Below, in pieces: positions 16,430-23,921 of a stretch of 39,201 nt of DNA. This DNA comes from Enterococcus innesii (GTDB lineage Bacteria; Bacillota; Bacilli; Lactobacillales; Enterococcaceae): positions 1-39,201 of the forward strand of contig JAHHEN010000009.1 in assembly GCA_018982785.1 (NCBI GenBank). The letters are read 5' to 3'. Position 1 is the first letter of the stretch; each line of letters begins with the position of its first letter. Both the position numbers and the translations under genes were made by a program. Under the pieces are notes generated by a model. That model was not told the origin of the DNA. It saw only the letters and a program-made list of their open reading frames with translations, and did not search any database.

Positions 16430-16596
16430 CTTTAAAATTTCCTCCTAATCATCAAGCGTATAATTCCTAAAGCAGGGTCGCAACCTATTGTTTTTAACCA
16501 TTGTGTCAAGCCATCACCGATTCTTACTCGCTGACATCGTTCGCTAACGCAAGTAACAGAACGATTTCCTGATTGGCTTTTTCGATCATTGACCGC
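16430..16596 (-). other. In-frame open stretch after the stop of the 16597 gene
   Basis: Past its TAG stop, the frame of the upstream gene (16597-16842) stays open for about 55 more codons on the minus strand, ending in TAA near 16437. The extension reads SQSGNRSVTCVSERCQRVR and later LTQWLKTIGCDPALGIIR, which looks like protein. It may be a decayed coding remnant or a readthrough tail. The DNA also carries an imperfect TTACT-C-GC / GC-A-AGTAA dyad. I cannot choose between these. Confidence 0.3.
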
Positions 16597-16842
16597 CTAC
16601 TCCCTTTCTATCAACCAGAATAAATTACATTCTCGGTCATCTGAATAGGTGTAGCGTAAATAGTAACCGGCACTGAGTACCAGCTCTTTAAACACATCGG
16701 TTGGACCATGATTATCCAGTGGTCCCTCTTTTTGCCAAAGTGGCACACGTAACGTATCTGCAACGTCCTTCGACAACGTTCCCTTTTCAATCAGGACATC
16801 TAGCACCTGATTCACCGTCAAATAGTTAATCTCTGATTCCAT
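16597..16842 (-). CDS. Hypothetical protein (81 aa)
   Basis: I do not recognise this protein. The ATG at 16842 has AGGAGG nine bases upstream, located inside the end of the preceding gene, so the two are translationally coupled with a 17-base overlap. The product is acidic, with a helical N-terminus (LTVNQVLDVLIEKGTLSKDVADTLRV) and a tail FWLIERE. It is a likely partner of the 60-residue upstream product. Confidence 0.6.
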   Translation of the reverse strand: MESEINYLTVNQVLDVLIEKGTLSKDVADTLRVPLWQKEGPLDNHGPTDVFKELVLSAGYYLRYTYSDDRECNLFWLIERE

Positions 16843-17008
16843 TAGGCACGTCCTCCTGATTATCAGTGATCAATGTTTCTTCTTGTGTAGGGTAGTGGGT
16901 TTGTTTTTCCGCAAAGGCTTCTGCTTCACTTTTTGTTAGAAAGCTAGCAGCGACCGCTCCTCTCACATAAACCACGAATTGCCCGTTTTCTTCTTTGATT
17001 TTGACCAT
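16826..17008 (-). CDS. Small hypothetical protein (60 aa)
   Basis: The start ATG at 17008 follows AAGGGAG at good spacing. The product begins MVKIKEENGQFVVYVRGAVAASFLTKSEAEAFAEK, a beta-beta-alpha arrangement like small single-domain plasmid proteins, then has an acidic disordered tail. The function is unknown. It is first in a run that continues into 16597-16842, and the dyad and terminator at 17061-17154 separate it from the pcfJ operon. Confidence 0.55.
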   Translation of the reverse strand: MVKIKEENGQFVVYVRGAVAASFLTKSEAEAFAEKQTHYPTQEETLITDNQEDVPNGIRD

Positions 17009-17057
17009 TGGTATCGCTCCCTTGTCTTTTTATTTTAGTCTACCATACGGATAGACA

Positions 17058-17154
17058 TTGTTTGCACCTTTATTTTTTGCTATAATAAAGGTGCAAATAC
17101 AATGCTAAATCGTTACCCGCTTATCTTAACTTCCGATTAAGATAAGCTTTTTTT
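17058..17154 (+). ncRNA. Candidate ~60-nt plus-strand small RNA with promoter and terminator
   Basis: TTGTTT (17058-17063), 17 bases, then TATAAT (17081-17086) preceded by TGC gives a good extended -10 promoter. A perfect 14-bp inverted repeat (TTTGCACCTTTATT, 17061-17074, with 17084-17097) overlaps it as a possible operator. A perfect 11-bp terminator, GCTTATCTTAA with TTAAGATAAGC plus seven T, ends at 17154. The transcript would be about 60 nt and lies between two minus-strand operons. It holds a 12-codon ATG frame (MLNRYPLILTSD) without a clear ribosome-binding site. Confidence 0.55.
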
Positions 17155-17167
17155 GTGACTTGAATGG

Positions 17168-18508
17168 TTAGGCAACATACTTTTTCTCCTTTCTCTTGAT
17201 TCGTTCATTGACAATTTGTAACCAATGATTGACTACCTCTCTTAGGTGCTCATCTGGTTTCTTATTATCCCAACCACTTACTTGAATAAGTCTTGAATCA
17301 CGATATTCTATCGTGTAATACGGTTTGTCAGGTTCAGCGGTCTTTCGAGCGAACACAATGGTCGTTCTCCCCTCTGCATGTTGATCGATATAACTGCTTC
17401 CTCCTACGCAATGCTTCAACCTTTTTCCTTCTTCTATCAAATCATTCGCTTCTCTTGGCAGGATAAATTGCACCTCTTTTATCGTCATTTCAAGAAAGGA
17501 TTCTTCATTGGCTCGTTTCGCAAACTCTTTACGTACAATCTCACGCTTCATCGCATTTAATGTGTCTACAGCTTTATCATGTGCCCTCTTAAGGTCTTTA
17601 GGAAGACGCTTCATTGGCGTGATTGGTATACCTATTTCATTCAACATATCGATATAATCCTGATAAAAGCCAATGGTTCGCTGTTGTTTCATGAGGTAAT
17701 TTTGGAATGTGATTGGCTTGACCCCCTTCGGCATCTTTTGTACATCATCTGCGCCCATAAACGCTTCAACACCTGCGATATACTTTGTTCCCAATGATTC
17801 AAGGGCTTGCTTTACTTGATAGGCTTGATAGGTTCGTTGGCTATTTCTGAAAAATACTTTGTTTCGCTTCAACCAGTTCATCGTGATTGACCGCATGTCT
17901 AATTTCCTTTCTATAATTTGCTTGGCTAACGCTGGCGCATTGATTCGTTGTGCATATTCAATTCTTTGTCGATACTTATAAATAAAGGCTATATCATCAA
18001 CATAAACTGAATGAAGTGTTAGATACCGTAACTCTGAAATAGCGAGAAGTCTATCTAACCATTTATTCGGGTAAAGTGACGGACGTTGGTAATATATGGA
18101 AAACATAGTACCAAGTTGAATCAACCCAAACTGATAGTATTTATCGTTAACTGCTCCAATTTTGATATGTTTGTTATTACTAAACTGCTCCAAATTCATT
18201 AGCTGTACATGAAACTTTTGTTTTCCGCTTTCAAAAGAAGAAACTATTTCATAAGTTTGGATCTCAATTCTTTTTCTAGTTGATAGAATAATTTGAAAGT
18301 GATCTTTACGGTCAAAGAATGTTAGTCGTGAGTTTTTAGTTAAGCGTTTTTCGTGAGTATAATAATGCTTTCGTTCAGAACCAATGATTGTCTGTTGTTT
18401 GTTTGCCCACTTGTAAGTGGGCATATTGTAATAGCACCATTCAAAGAATGCCTTCGGTGGTTTCAAACAGTTTTTGGCGTAGTCATTAGCGGTTTTCATC
18501 TTTCTCAT
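17168..18508 (-). CDS. pcfJ: PcfJ-like conjugation-associated protein (446 aa)
   Basis: This matches the PcfJ-like family named from the pCF10 conjugation region. The recognisable part is the C-terminal third: ANDLIEEGKRLKHCVGG, then TTIVFARKTAEPDKPYYTIEYRD, LIQVSGWDNKKP and a closing helix. The N-terminal ~250 residues are basic and helical. The biochemical role of the family is not established. The ATG overlaps the stop of pcfK by four bases (ATGA), so the two are translationally coupled, with radC upstream. It ends at 17168, close to the plus-strand terminator. Confidence 0.85.
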   Translation of the reverse strand: MRKMKTANDYAKNCLKPPKAFFEWCYYNMPTYKWANKQQTIIGSERKHYYTHEKRLTKNSRLTFFDRKDHFQIILSTRKRIEIQTYEIVSSFESGKQKFHVQLMNLEQFSNNKHIKIGAVNDKYYQFGLIQLGTMFSIYYQRPSLYPNKWLDRLLAISELRYLTLHSVYVDDIAFIYKYRQRIEYAQRINAPALAKQIIERKLDMRSITMNWLKRNKVFFRNSQRTYQAYQVKQALESLGTKYIAGVEAFMGADDVQKMPKGVKPITFQNYLMKQQRTIGFYQDYIDMLNEIGIPITPMKRLPKDLKRAHDKAVDTLNAMKREIVRKEFAKRANEESFLEMTIKEVQFILPREANDLIEEGKRLKHCVGGSSYIDQHAEGRTTIVFARKTAEPDKPYYTIEYRDSRLIQVSGWDNKKPDEHLREVVNHWLQIVNERIKRKEKKYVA

Positions 18509-18960
18509 AACATATCTAGCAAACTTAATTGCTCTCCTTCCAACATTTGTGGCTTAGTCTTCGTGCTGTTTGATTCCTTTGTTGCTTTTTTCTTCGATTT
18601 CACTTGATTGATATTCTGCGGTTTCTTAGGCTCCTCTTGCTTTGTCTTGCTCTTTTGAACCATTTCTTTGGCAAAATCATTAGTAACTACGGTAACTGGT
18701 TGTTTAAAGTAGTGCGCTATCCATAAGTAAACCAATTCGTGATCGATAATGGCACACCCGCCGACTTGATACTGTACTGCTTGTGAGTAAGCATATTGGT
18801 GAGCCTTTTTAAGCGATTTTTCAGGGGTCAAAATCCCTTGGTACAATGCAATGTCCTTTTGCTTACCTAACCATTCAAAAATCAATTTCTCGCTAGGTGA
18901 CGTTTGTTCAGTCAGTTCGTTTGTTAATTTTTCAAGCGCTACACGTTTGATTCGATTCAT
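18505..18960 (-). CDS. pcfK: PcfK-like protein (151 aa)
   Basis: A PcfK-family protein of enterococcal conjugative plasmids. Residues ~1-105 form the conserved part (EKLIFEWLGKQKDIALYQGIL, then AYSQAVQYQVGGCAIIDHELVYLWIAHYF). The remaining ~45 residues are a Lys/Glu/Gln-rich linker ending in QLSLLDML, a pattern that resembles a sliding-clamp (beta clamp) binding motif Q-L-x-L-x. Gene order radC-pcfK-pcfJ on the minus strand with a four-base overlap to pcfJ indicates an operon. The function in transfer is unknown; the clamp interaction is my inference. Confidence 0.85.
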   Translation of the reverse strand: MNRIKRVALEKLTNELTEQTSPSEKLIFEWLGKQKDIALYQGILTPEKSLKKAHQYAYSQAVQYQVGGCAIIDHELVYLWIAHYFKQPVTVVTNDFAKEMVQKSKTKQEEPKKPQNINQVKSKKKATKESNSTKTKPQMLEGEQLSLLDML

Positions 18961-19024
18961 CGTTTTCCCTCCAAATTTTTAAGATTTGTGTGCTTTTCTA
19001 ACTGGTAGAAAAGCACACTCGGAA

Positions 19025-19474
19025 TCATAACTTGCCTTCTTCTCGATACGAGTAGTAATCATCACTGCCAACGATGATGTGGTCTAGTAATTCAATGCCC
19101 ATCAGCTCTCCTGCAAGTACCATGCGTTTGGTCACTTGGTTATCAGCAACACTTGGTTTCGGATTTCCACTTGGGTGATTGTGGGCAATTAGAATACGAG
19201 AAGCGTTTGATAGTAGCGCACGTTGAAACAGATTTTTTGGTTCAACAAACGTTTGATTGATGGTTCCTTTATGCACCACTGAGTAACTGGTCAAGTTGTT
19301 TCTCATATCCAAGCAAAGTAGAACGAGATTTTCTTGTGTGTCCAATCCGATTTCATTTTGAAGCCATGTCGCTATCGTATAACTTGAGGTGGTATTTAGC
19401 GGAACAAACCGTTCCATTGCGCAAATTTCTTGGTTGACTTTGACGATTTCATAAACTGTTTCCATATCATTCAC
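19025..19474 (-). CDS. radC: RadC-like JAB/MPN-domain protein (149 aa)
   Basis: The JAMM metal-binding signature is present: HNHPSG at residues 98-103 and Asp111 (SVADNQVTKRMVLAGELMGIELLDHIIVG). The protein is ~150 residues and lacks the N-terminal helix-hairpin-helix domain of chromosomal RadC, which is typical of plasmid and phage versions found next to ssb and antirestriction genes. The exact activity is unknown despite the RadC name. The start may be the GTG at 19474 or the ATG at 19465; neither has a strong ribosome-binding site. The long hairpin element 19512-19949 lies directly upstream. pcfK and pcfJ follow. Confidence 0.88.
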   Translation of the reverse strand: MNDMETVYEIVKVNQEICAMERFVPLNTTSSYTIATWLQNEIGLDTQENLVLLCLDMRNNLTSYSVVHKGTINQTFVEPKNLFQRALLSNASRILIAHNHPSGNPKPSVADNQVTKRMVLAGELMGIELLDHIIVGSDDYYSYREEGKL

Positions 19475-19511
19475 TCGTTTCTTTCTTTTTTTGTTTTGGT
19501 CTTTACAAATC

Positions 19512-19949
19512 CATTTGAGTTAAGCGATTTGTGGGTGGCGAAAAAATTTGATTTGAAGAAATGTCACTGGGCATTTGTTTATACTCCTCCTTTCTCGTTG
19601 TTTGATCTTCGAACATTCGAGCATAGCTGATAGCGGTTTGGCGTGCTTAGCCCTTACACCTGGAGCAGGCGGAAAAAAGGGAGTGCTGTAGGAAAAAGTT
19701 TTGCGCTCTTTGCGAAAGTTTTTCCGCCCCTTTTTTCTGACTGCGTAAGGTGTATAAGCACTCTCGCCAATCCGATAGCAGCATGATCGAGTGGTCGAAA
19801 ACAACGAATAGGAGTGAAACAAATGCCCAGCGCTCTGACATTTCTTTAAATCTAACAAAGATTCCGGTACGGAATCTTTCCACCTGCGGATCTCGTTGCT
19901 TTAGCAAGGAGGTTCCGCTTCCTTTTCTCTTGAACTTGTTCTTTTGACC
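19512..19949 (-). other. Long-hairpin element A (leading-region regulatory/priming element, hypothesis)
   Basis: This 438-bp segment is homologous to 25598-26048. It folds into one long imperfect hairpin. Outer stem: GATTTGAAGAAATGTCA (19550-19566) with TGACATTTCTTTAAATC (19836-19852). Next stem: CTGGGCATTTGTTT (19567-19580) with AAACAAATGCCCAG (19817-19830), leaving a CGCTC bulge. Further in, TCGTTGTTT pairs with AAACAACGA, then come GGCG/CGCC, TGCTTA/TAAGCA and TACACC/GGTGTA, and an apical GCGGAAAAA/TTTTTCCGC. Flanks hold two small hairpins: AAAGATTCCG/CGGAATCTTT, and one with a TTGC/GCAA stem. It lies just upstream of radC on the minus strand. The open frames across it look like chance. 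See findings for function. Confidence 0.75.
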
Positions 19950-19958
19950 TTGAGTGAT

Positions 19959-20684
19959 TTATAGGTTTGTGGCTTTTCCAGTCTGATAATCGATCGATAC
20001 ATCGTCTTGAACATTATGGATTAAAACATTGAACTGAATGTCATTGGTTTCAATGCTTTGGGCTTCCATTTGAATTGCCCTTGGCAACAATTCTCGCTCT
20101 CTGAATATCGGTGTGACCCGATAGCGCACGTGATTATTGGTTTTTCTCAGATAGTTGGCCACTTCATTTTCATATTGGACCATGTGGATCTGGTTCAGCT
20201 GTTGAGTGCCGGTAAACAAATTTTTCCAGTTATCATTTTCACCGGTCATTTGAAAGCCTATCAAATGCGATCTATTATAGAGCCAAACATTATTTTCAAG
20301 CTTTTTCTGATTCCAACCGGTGGGATAGACGTTTGATATATCTCCTCTGTCTTCTAATGGCATCATCGATCGATGGAGCATTGCATTTGCGACACCGACA
20401 CGATTTAGGGAATCGAGATCCGAAAAGGTTTGCCAAGTTCCTGCATCGATCGACGTCTCTTCATCTGTAAAATTAGGACGATTCCCGTTTACTTGAATGA
20501 TCACGTTCCGCCCGTCAAAATCAGGCAAATCTTCAATCTCTTCAGCTGAGATTTGTTTCTGCGACGTCCATTCATGAAAGATGGCAGGCAACTGAACATC
20601 GACTTCTGATAAATCAACCAATGAAGCGGTAAACCCAAGCAAACTGATCAACGCTGCAAGGATAAATTTTGACTTGTGTTTCAT
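19959..20684 (-). CDS. Secreted/membrane-anchored DNA/RNA non-specific endonuclease (241 aa)
   Basis: The N-terminus (MKHKSKFILAALISLLGFTASL) is a signal peptide or anchor. The nuclease domain fits the EndA/beta-beta-alpha-Me type: residues 134-148 read WLYNRSHLIGFQMTG, where His140 replaces the His of the classic DRGH motif, and NWKNLFTGTQQLNQ supplies the metal-binding Asn near 155. Earlier FDGRNVIIQVNGNRPNF and WQTFSDLDSLNRVGVANAML are also family-like. It degrades DNA outside the cell or at the envelope, and could act in DNA uptake, biofilm or transfer. AAGGAG precedes the ATG, and the 55-residue gene upstream ends 12 bases before it. Confidence 0.85.
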   Translation of the reverse strand: MKHKSKFILAALISLLGFTASLVDLSEVDVQLPAIFHEWTSQKQISAEEIEDLPDFDGRNVIIQVNGNRPNFTDEETSIDAGTWQTFSDLDSLNRVGVANAMLHRSMMPLEDRGDISNVYPTGWNQKKLENNVWLYNRSHLIGFQMTGENDNWKNLFTGTQQLNQIHMVQYENEVANYLRKTNNHVRYRVTPIFRERELLPRAIQMEAQSIETNDIQFNVLIHNVQDDVSIDYQTGKATNL

Positions 20685-20696
20685 AGCAATCTCCTT

Positions 20697-20864
20697 CTAT
20701 TTGATATAATCACGGATTTCTCTAATATCTTGAACATGAATATTTCTATGTTCTTTTAGTAGCTGTTTAATAGCATTTCCCTTCGTTTTTGCGTGGATCC
20801 ATTTCATAGTAAATACGAGATCGCCAAAATCATAGAAAGCGAAATCGACTGCAAAAGTTTTCAT
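20697..20864 (-). CDS. Small hypothetical protein (55 aa)
   Basis: ATG at 20864 (CAT 20862-20864) follows GGAAGAG and opens a 55-codon frame ending in TAG at 20697. The product, MKTFAVDFAFYDFGDLVF... with a later basic helix (KTKGNAIKQLLKEHRNIHV) and acidic-basic ending, has normal protein composition. It ends at the ribosome-binding site of the nuclease gene, so the two are likely co-transcribed. The function is unknown. Confidence 0.6.
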   Translation of the reverse strand: MKTFAVDFAFYDFGDLVFTMKWIHAKTKGNAIKQLLKEHRNIHVQDIREIRDYIK

Positions 20865-20979
20865 GTATTCATTCTCTTCCTTTCTATACCACCTGTTGAC
20901 ATTTTTCTATGAAAAAGGCAAAGTGTTAACATTGCATGTGTTGACAGAGTGTTTTTCTGCTATTTTGGTGGTTAGTGGA

Positions 20980-21228
20980 CTAAGCGTAAGCCCACATTTC
21001 ATTTTTTGGTATCTTGATCATCGTTATAGTCCAACCATAAGAACCGTCTGTGTAGTAATATTCTTTATCCTCTTCCTCGTCTTTTAATCTTTGCCATTCG
21101 TTGTGATTATCATTGAGTCTTAGACACTCTTCAAAGGCTTTTGTCGCTTTTCTCAAAGTCGTAAAAACTCCAATTTTAATATCTCCACTGCCAGGATATT
21201 CTTCTACCACAATAAACAATTTAGTCAC
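20980..21228 (-). CDS. Small hypothetical protein (82 aa)
   Basis: I do not recognise this protein. It begins MTKLFIVVEEYPGSGDIKIGVF, a strand-turn-strand, then has a helical segment (LRKATKAFEECLRL), an acidic stretch and a final strand. Overall it is a small alpha/beta fold like many plasmid accessory proteins. AAGGAGTG precedes the ATG. It belongs to a run of small minus-strand genes (20980-23017) in which three leaders share a repeated 18-base sequence. Confidence 0.55.
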   Translation of the reverse strand: MTKLFIVVEEYPGSGDIKIGVFTTLRKATKAFEECLRLNDNHNEWQRLKDEEEDKEYYYTDGSYGWTITMIKIPKNEMWAYA

Positions 21229-21264
21229 TCCTTTTTATTCCGTAATCTCTGTCTTTTGTCGGTT

Positions 21265-21471
21265 TTAATAATTCAAAATCGCTACTCCACCTGCACTGAG
21301 AACAAAGGTTCCTTCTCTTTCATAGCAATTATTGTTTTTCAGAAATTCTATTTGTTGTTCTTTATTCTTATTTCTGTCAAAAAGTTTCTCGTTTAGCACA
21401 ATAAACTCTTTTCCCGTCATTTTTACTGGTACTCCAATTTGGATTTTTAATTTAGTAACAAATTTTTTCAA
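21265..21471 (-). CDS. Small hypothetical protein (68 aa)
   Basis: I do not recognise this protein. It is 68 residues, basic, reading MKKFVTKLKIQIGVPVKMTG then a helix and a C-terminal GTFVLSAGGVAILNY strand pair. A GGAGATTTG site precedes the ATG. Same-strand neighbours and the shared leader repeat suggest co-expression with the small genes around it. Confidence 0.5.
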   Translation of the reverse strand: MKKFVTKLKIQIGVPVKMTGKEFIVLNEKLFDRNKNKEQQIEFLKNNNCYEREGTFVLSAGGVAILNY

Positions 21472-21556
21472 ATCTCCTATTCCCCCTATCTCTGTCTTTA
21501 TATAAATCCATCAATCATCATATTTTCAGTTAACTAGCTTGGTGGATAGTGGAAAC

Positions 21557-21844
21557 CTACTCATTTACTTCCAATTCACCATCATCATCCCAGCAACAAT
21601 CATAATGACCATTGCTGCGAACATAATTTGCCATATGACTGTTTGACGGAACGATCCGATACCATTCAACATCCGAAAGCTCTACAGTAGTTTCATTTCC
21701 TTCTGACTTGAAAGAAATGAAAACTTCTTCAGTATCCAAGTCTTTTATTAGTTTAGGTTCTGTAATATCTTCATAAATATAAAGATCATGTAAATCGTCT
21801 TCATCTAAATATATCTGTGCAAATACTAATACACGTTTATCCAT
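21557..21844 (-). CDS. Small acidic hypothetical protein (95 aa)
   Basis: The best start is the ATG at 21844, seven bases after AGGAGG; an upstream frame to 21940 overlaps the next gene and lacks a site. The product is strongly acidic with many Asp/Glu (LDEDDLHDLYIYEDITE, and CCWDDDGELEVNE at the end). Acidic small proteins of plasmids can be DNA mimics, but there is no family match to support that here. Confidence 0.55.
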   Translation of the reverse strand: MDKRVLVFAQIYLDEDDLHDLYIYEDITEPKLIKDLDTEEVFISFKSEGNETTVELSDVEWYRIVPSNSHMANYVRSNGHYDCCWDDDGELEVNE

Positions 21845-21884
21845 GTTCATGCCTCCTATTCCGTAATCTCTGTCGATGGTAGAA

Positions 21885-22187
21885 TTATTCGTATTCAACC
21901 TCTGTAGCATATTCGTTGTAGATAACATTAATATGCTCATTTACTTCCTCATTATCTTTGATCCAATATGGACGTTTGCCATCACGTAATGGGATACCGA
22001 AACCCTCAATAAACGTTGCGTTATTGTGTACTACGTTGTAAACAATGTGTTCTGCGCACTCCTTTAAAGTGAAAAAATCATAAAAATATTGCCGAAAATC
22101 TTCTAACCATTCCTCGGTGAAATATTCTGGATCAAGTTCAACTTTTACCTTGTCACGTCTTACTAATTCGATTTCAAATTTTTCCAT
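21885..22187 (-). CDS. Acidic hypothetical protein (100 aa)
   Basis: I do not recognise this protein. It is 100 residues and acidic: MEKFEIELVRRDKVKVELDPEYFTEEW then a helical middle and ENEVNEHINV-like end. AGAGGA precedes the ATG at fair spacing. It lies in the run of small, mostly acidic genes between the nuclease and the methylase, a composition common in plasmid leading regions. Confidence 0.5.
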   Translation of the reverse strand: MEKFEIELVRRDKVKVELDPEYFTEEWLEDFRQYFYDFFTLKECAEHIVYNVVHNNATFIEGFGIPLRDGKRPYWIKDNEEVNEHINVIYNEYATEVEYE

Positions 22188-22288
22188 TTATTTTTATCCT
22201 CTCTAGTTGTGTATTTCTTCCACTAATAAACTTCTTGACTTGCAAAATAATTAATCCAGTGTATCGTTATAAAAATCGTCATAAAATT

Positions 22289-22723
22289 TCACTGCTGAAT
22301 CCGTTTTGAAAAAAGAACATTCTCGAATTCGTTTCTTATTTTTATTGGAACTTCTTCATATTTTCTATACTTACCTTTCAAAAGTTTCTTTTGAAGATTT
22401 CTCAATAACATTTCATAACTGGGAGGAAACTTTTTCTTTAAAAGTGACATTTGAGGATAGGAGAGCTTCATCCATTCAAATGTATTAATTTCCTTTCCTA
22501 AATATGAATCAATCTGAGCTTGATTAGACGTAACATAGTAATTACGATACTCATCTTTAAATAACTGCCTCTGTTCCAAATGTAACTCGCTAAGTGAAAA
22601 GAACTCATTCCAAGATAACTGATATTCGGCTTCTGGATAAATATAGGTAGATGGATCAATTTCCTTGTTTCTTTTATCAATAATCTGTTTCAAATAAGCT
22701 CTTTTTCTAAATTTATCTGTCAT
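22289..22723 (-). CDS. Hypothetical protein (144 aa)
   Basis: I do not recognise this protein. It is 144 residues, basic and largely helical, with Tyr- and Lys-rich segments (PSYEMLLRNLQKKLLKGKYRKYEEVPIK). There is no signal or membrane segment. The ATG has a GGGAGAG site upstream. The composition would fit nucleic-acid binding, but I see no named motif. Confidence 0.5.
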   Translation of the reverse strand: MTDKFRKRAYLKQIIDKRNKEIDPSTYIYPEAEYQLSWNEFFSLSELHLEQRQLFKDEYRNYYVTSNQAQIDSYLGKEINTFEWMKLSYPQMSLLKKKFPPSYEMLLRNLQKKLLKGKYRKYEEVPIKIRNEFENVLFSKRIQQ

Positions 22724-22750
22724 TCAATCTCTCCCAACTTGCTTAATTTA

Positions 22751-23017
22751 TTAAGCGTACCCTTGTGTATCTGCATATCTTTGCCAGATGCCTTCATCAT
22801 AATTTCTGCAGCGATAGATTGCACCTCTTAACCCGCTATCACAAACCACATAAATCATCTTGGATTGATCTCTAAATGCCTGATAAATATCGTCTAAGGT
22901 AAATCGACTAACATCGTCATTTGGGAAGAAAACTCTTTCTAGTCCATTTGGGGTTTCCAAAAAAATATCTACTGAGCAAACTACACAATCAACAATAGTG
23001 TCTTTAATATCTTTCAT
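22751..23017 (-). CDS. Hypothetical protein (88 aa)
   Basis: The start is the ATG at 23017 with GGAGGG six bases before it; a longer frame to 23056 begins upstream of that site. The product MKDIKDTIVDCVVCSVDIFLE... has a Cys pair, a helix (TLDDIYQAFRDQSKMI) and a C-terminal basic part with Cys. It is predicted soluble. The function is unknown. It sits between the methylase and the run of small genes. Confidence 0.55.
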   Translation of the reverse strand: MKDIKDTIVDCVVCSVDIFLETPNGLERVFFPNDDVSRFTLDDIYQAFRDQSKMIYVVCDSGLRGAIYRCRNYDEGIWQRYADTQGYA

Positions 23018-23099
23018 TTTTCGCCCTCCTAATTTGCTTAATTTAGATTTTGGCAAAGAAGAAGGAAGCTTTGCGCCCTTCTTCTTTCCGTAAAATCAA

Positions 23100-23861
23100 T
23101 TAAAACAAAGCGAGTTGTTCAGCGCCTTCAGGAATGACCCAAACATCTGGTGTTTCTTTTTGTATTCTCTCTGGTTCTGGTGCTGGATCCTGATTCTTTC
23201 TCGTGATCCATGCGGGATTGATCACGTGAAACGGTGTGAACCAAGTAGACGTTTCCTCACCTGACAAGGAATTTTTCACTTTGCATACGGCATTGATCCC
23301 GCATAACGAAAGCTGTACATATGCCATTAGTAAGCAGTTTTCGTCAATGTCTTCACACTCCACTCTCAGTTGTTTCTGGTAGTTATAACCACCGCTTTCC
23401 ATTGCTAGTGCAAAAGCTAGAACCATGCTACCTGCACCAACGCAAGGCTCATAGTAGCCAATCCATCCCTTTTCCTCTAGTAACGGCTCATTGTTGGAAA
23501 AAGTCATTCTAGCCATCAATTCTGCGATATTTGACGGAGTGAAAAATTGACCTGCATTTTTACTGTTTATATTTAATTCCATGTAAATTGCGCCTAGCCA
23601 ATCTTGCATCTTATATTCAAACGCCATGGTGAGCAATCCTAAGCAATCCCCAAGCAGACAAGCTTCTTCCCTCGTATATTTACCGACTGTCGCTAAATAG
23701 GCGGCTTCTCGCTCCTCGTACTGTCCTTTATCTACACTGTTTGAAAAAGCATAAGCCATCATATGCACCCAATCGAAGAAAACGGTAGAGATATTTCTTT
23801 TTCCTGATAGACTTTGTAATTTCGTAGTGATCATTTTTTGATAGTTTCGCTTGTCTTTCAT
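23100..23861 (-). CDS. N6-adenine DNA methylase-like protein (253 aa)
   Basis: The ATG at 23861 lies five bases after TTGGAGG. The protein resembles the catalytic domain of type I HsdM and related N6 methylases: GQFFTPSNIAELMARM (~104-119), then YEPCVGAGSMVLAFA (~137-151), the AdoMet-binding motif I, then LRVECEDIDENCLLMAYVQL (motif II). The catalytic NPP(Y/F) motif appears as INPAW near residue 214, which is altered. There is no restriction or specificity subunit beside it. An orphan antirestriction methylase of a leading region is a good fit, but loss of activity is also possible. ssb lies upstream in the same direction. Confidence 0.8.
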   Translation of the reverse strand: MKDKRNYQKMITTKLQSLSGKRNISTVFFDWVHMMAYAFSNSVDKGQYEEREAAYLATVGKYTREEACLLGDCLGLLTMAFEYKMQDWLGAIYMELNINSKNAGQFFTPSNIAELMARMTFSNNEPLLEEKGWIGYYEPCVGAGSMVLAFALAMESGGYNYQKQLRVECEDIDENCLLMAYVQLSLCGINAVCKVKNSLSGEETSTWFTPFHVINPAWITRKNQDPAPEPERIQKETPDVWVIPEGAEQLALF

Positions 23862-23921
23862 GTTTTCCTCCAATAATTCCAGTTGGTTTTACACTCTTTT
23901 TCCTGCGCATCAGAAAATAAA

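Larger units (their letters stand above)
21236..21874 (-). repeat. Repeated 18-base leader before three small genes
   Basis: GACAGAGATTACGGAATA occurs at 21253-21236 and 21874-21857, and a variant with AGGGGG in place of TACGG at 21496-21478. Each copy lies directly before the ribosome-binding site of a minus-strand gene (starts 21228, 21844, 21471). They may be gene-duplication scars or shared translation leaders. Confidence 0.6.

Noticed and set aside
16480-16580. oriT at the imperfect dyad
   Set aside because: No known nick-site sequence is recognised and no relaxase gene is adjacent. The dyad is short and imperfect.
19520-19907. Open frames of 86-112 codons across hairpin element A, and similar ones in B (25742-25936)
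   Set aside because: They are explained by DNA conservation of the hairpin core. Outside the core the two copies do not keep the same protein, there are no ribosome-binding sites, and several frames overlap on the same strand.
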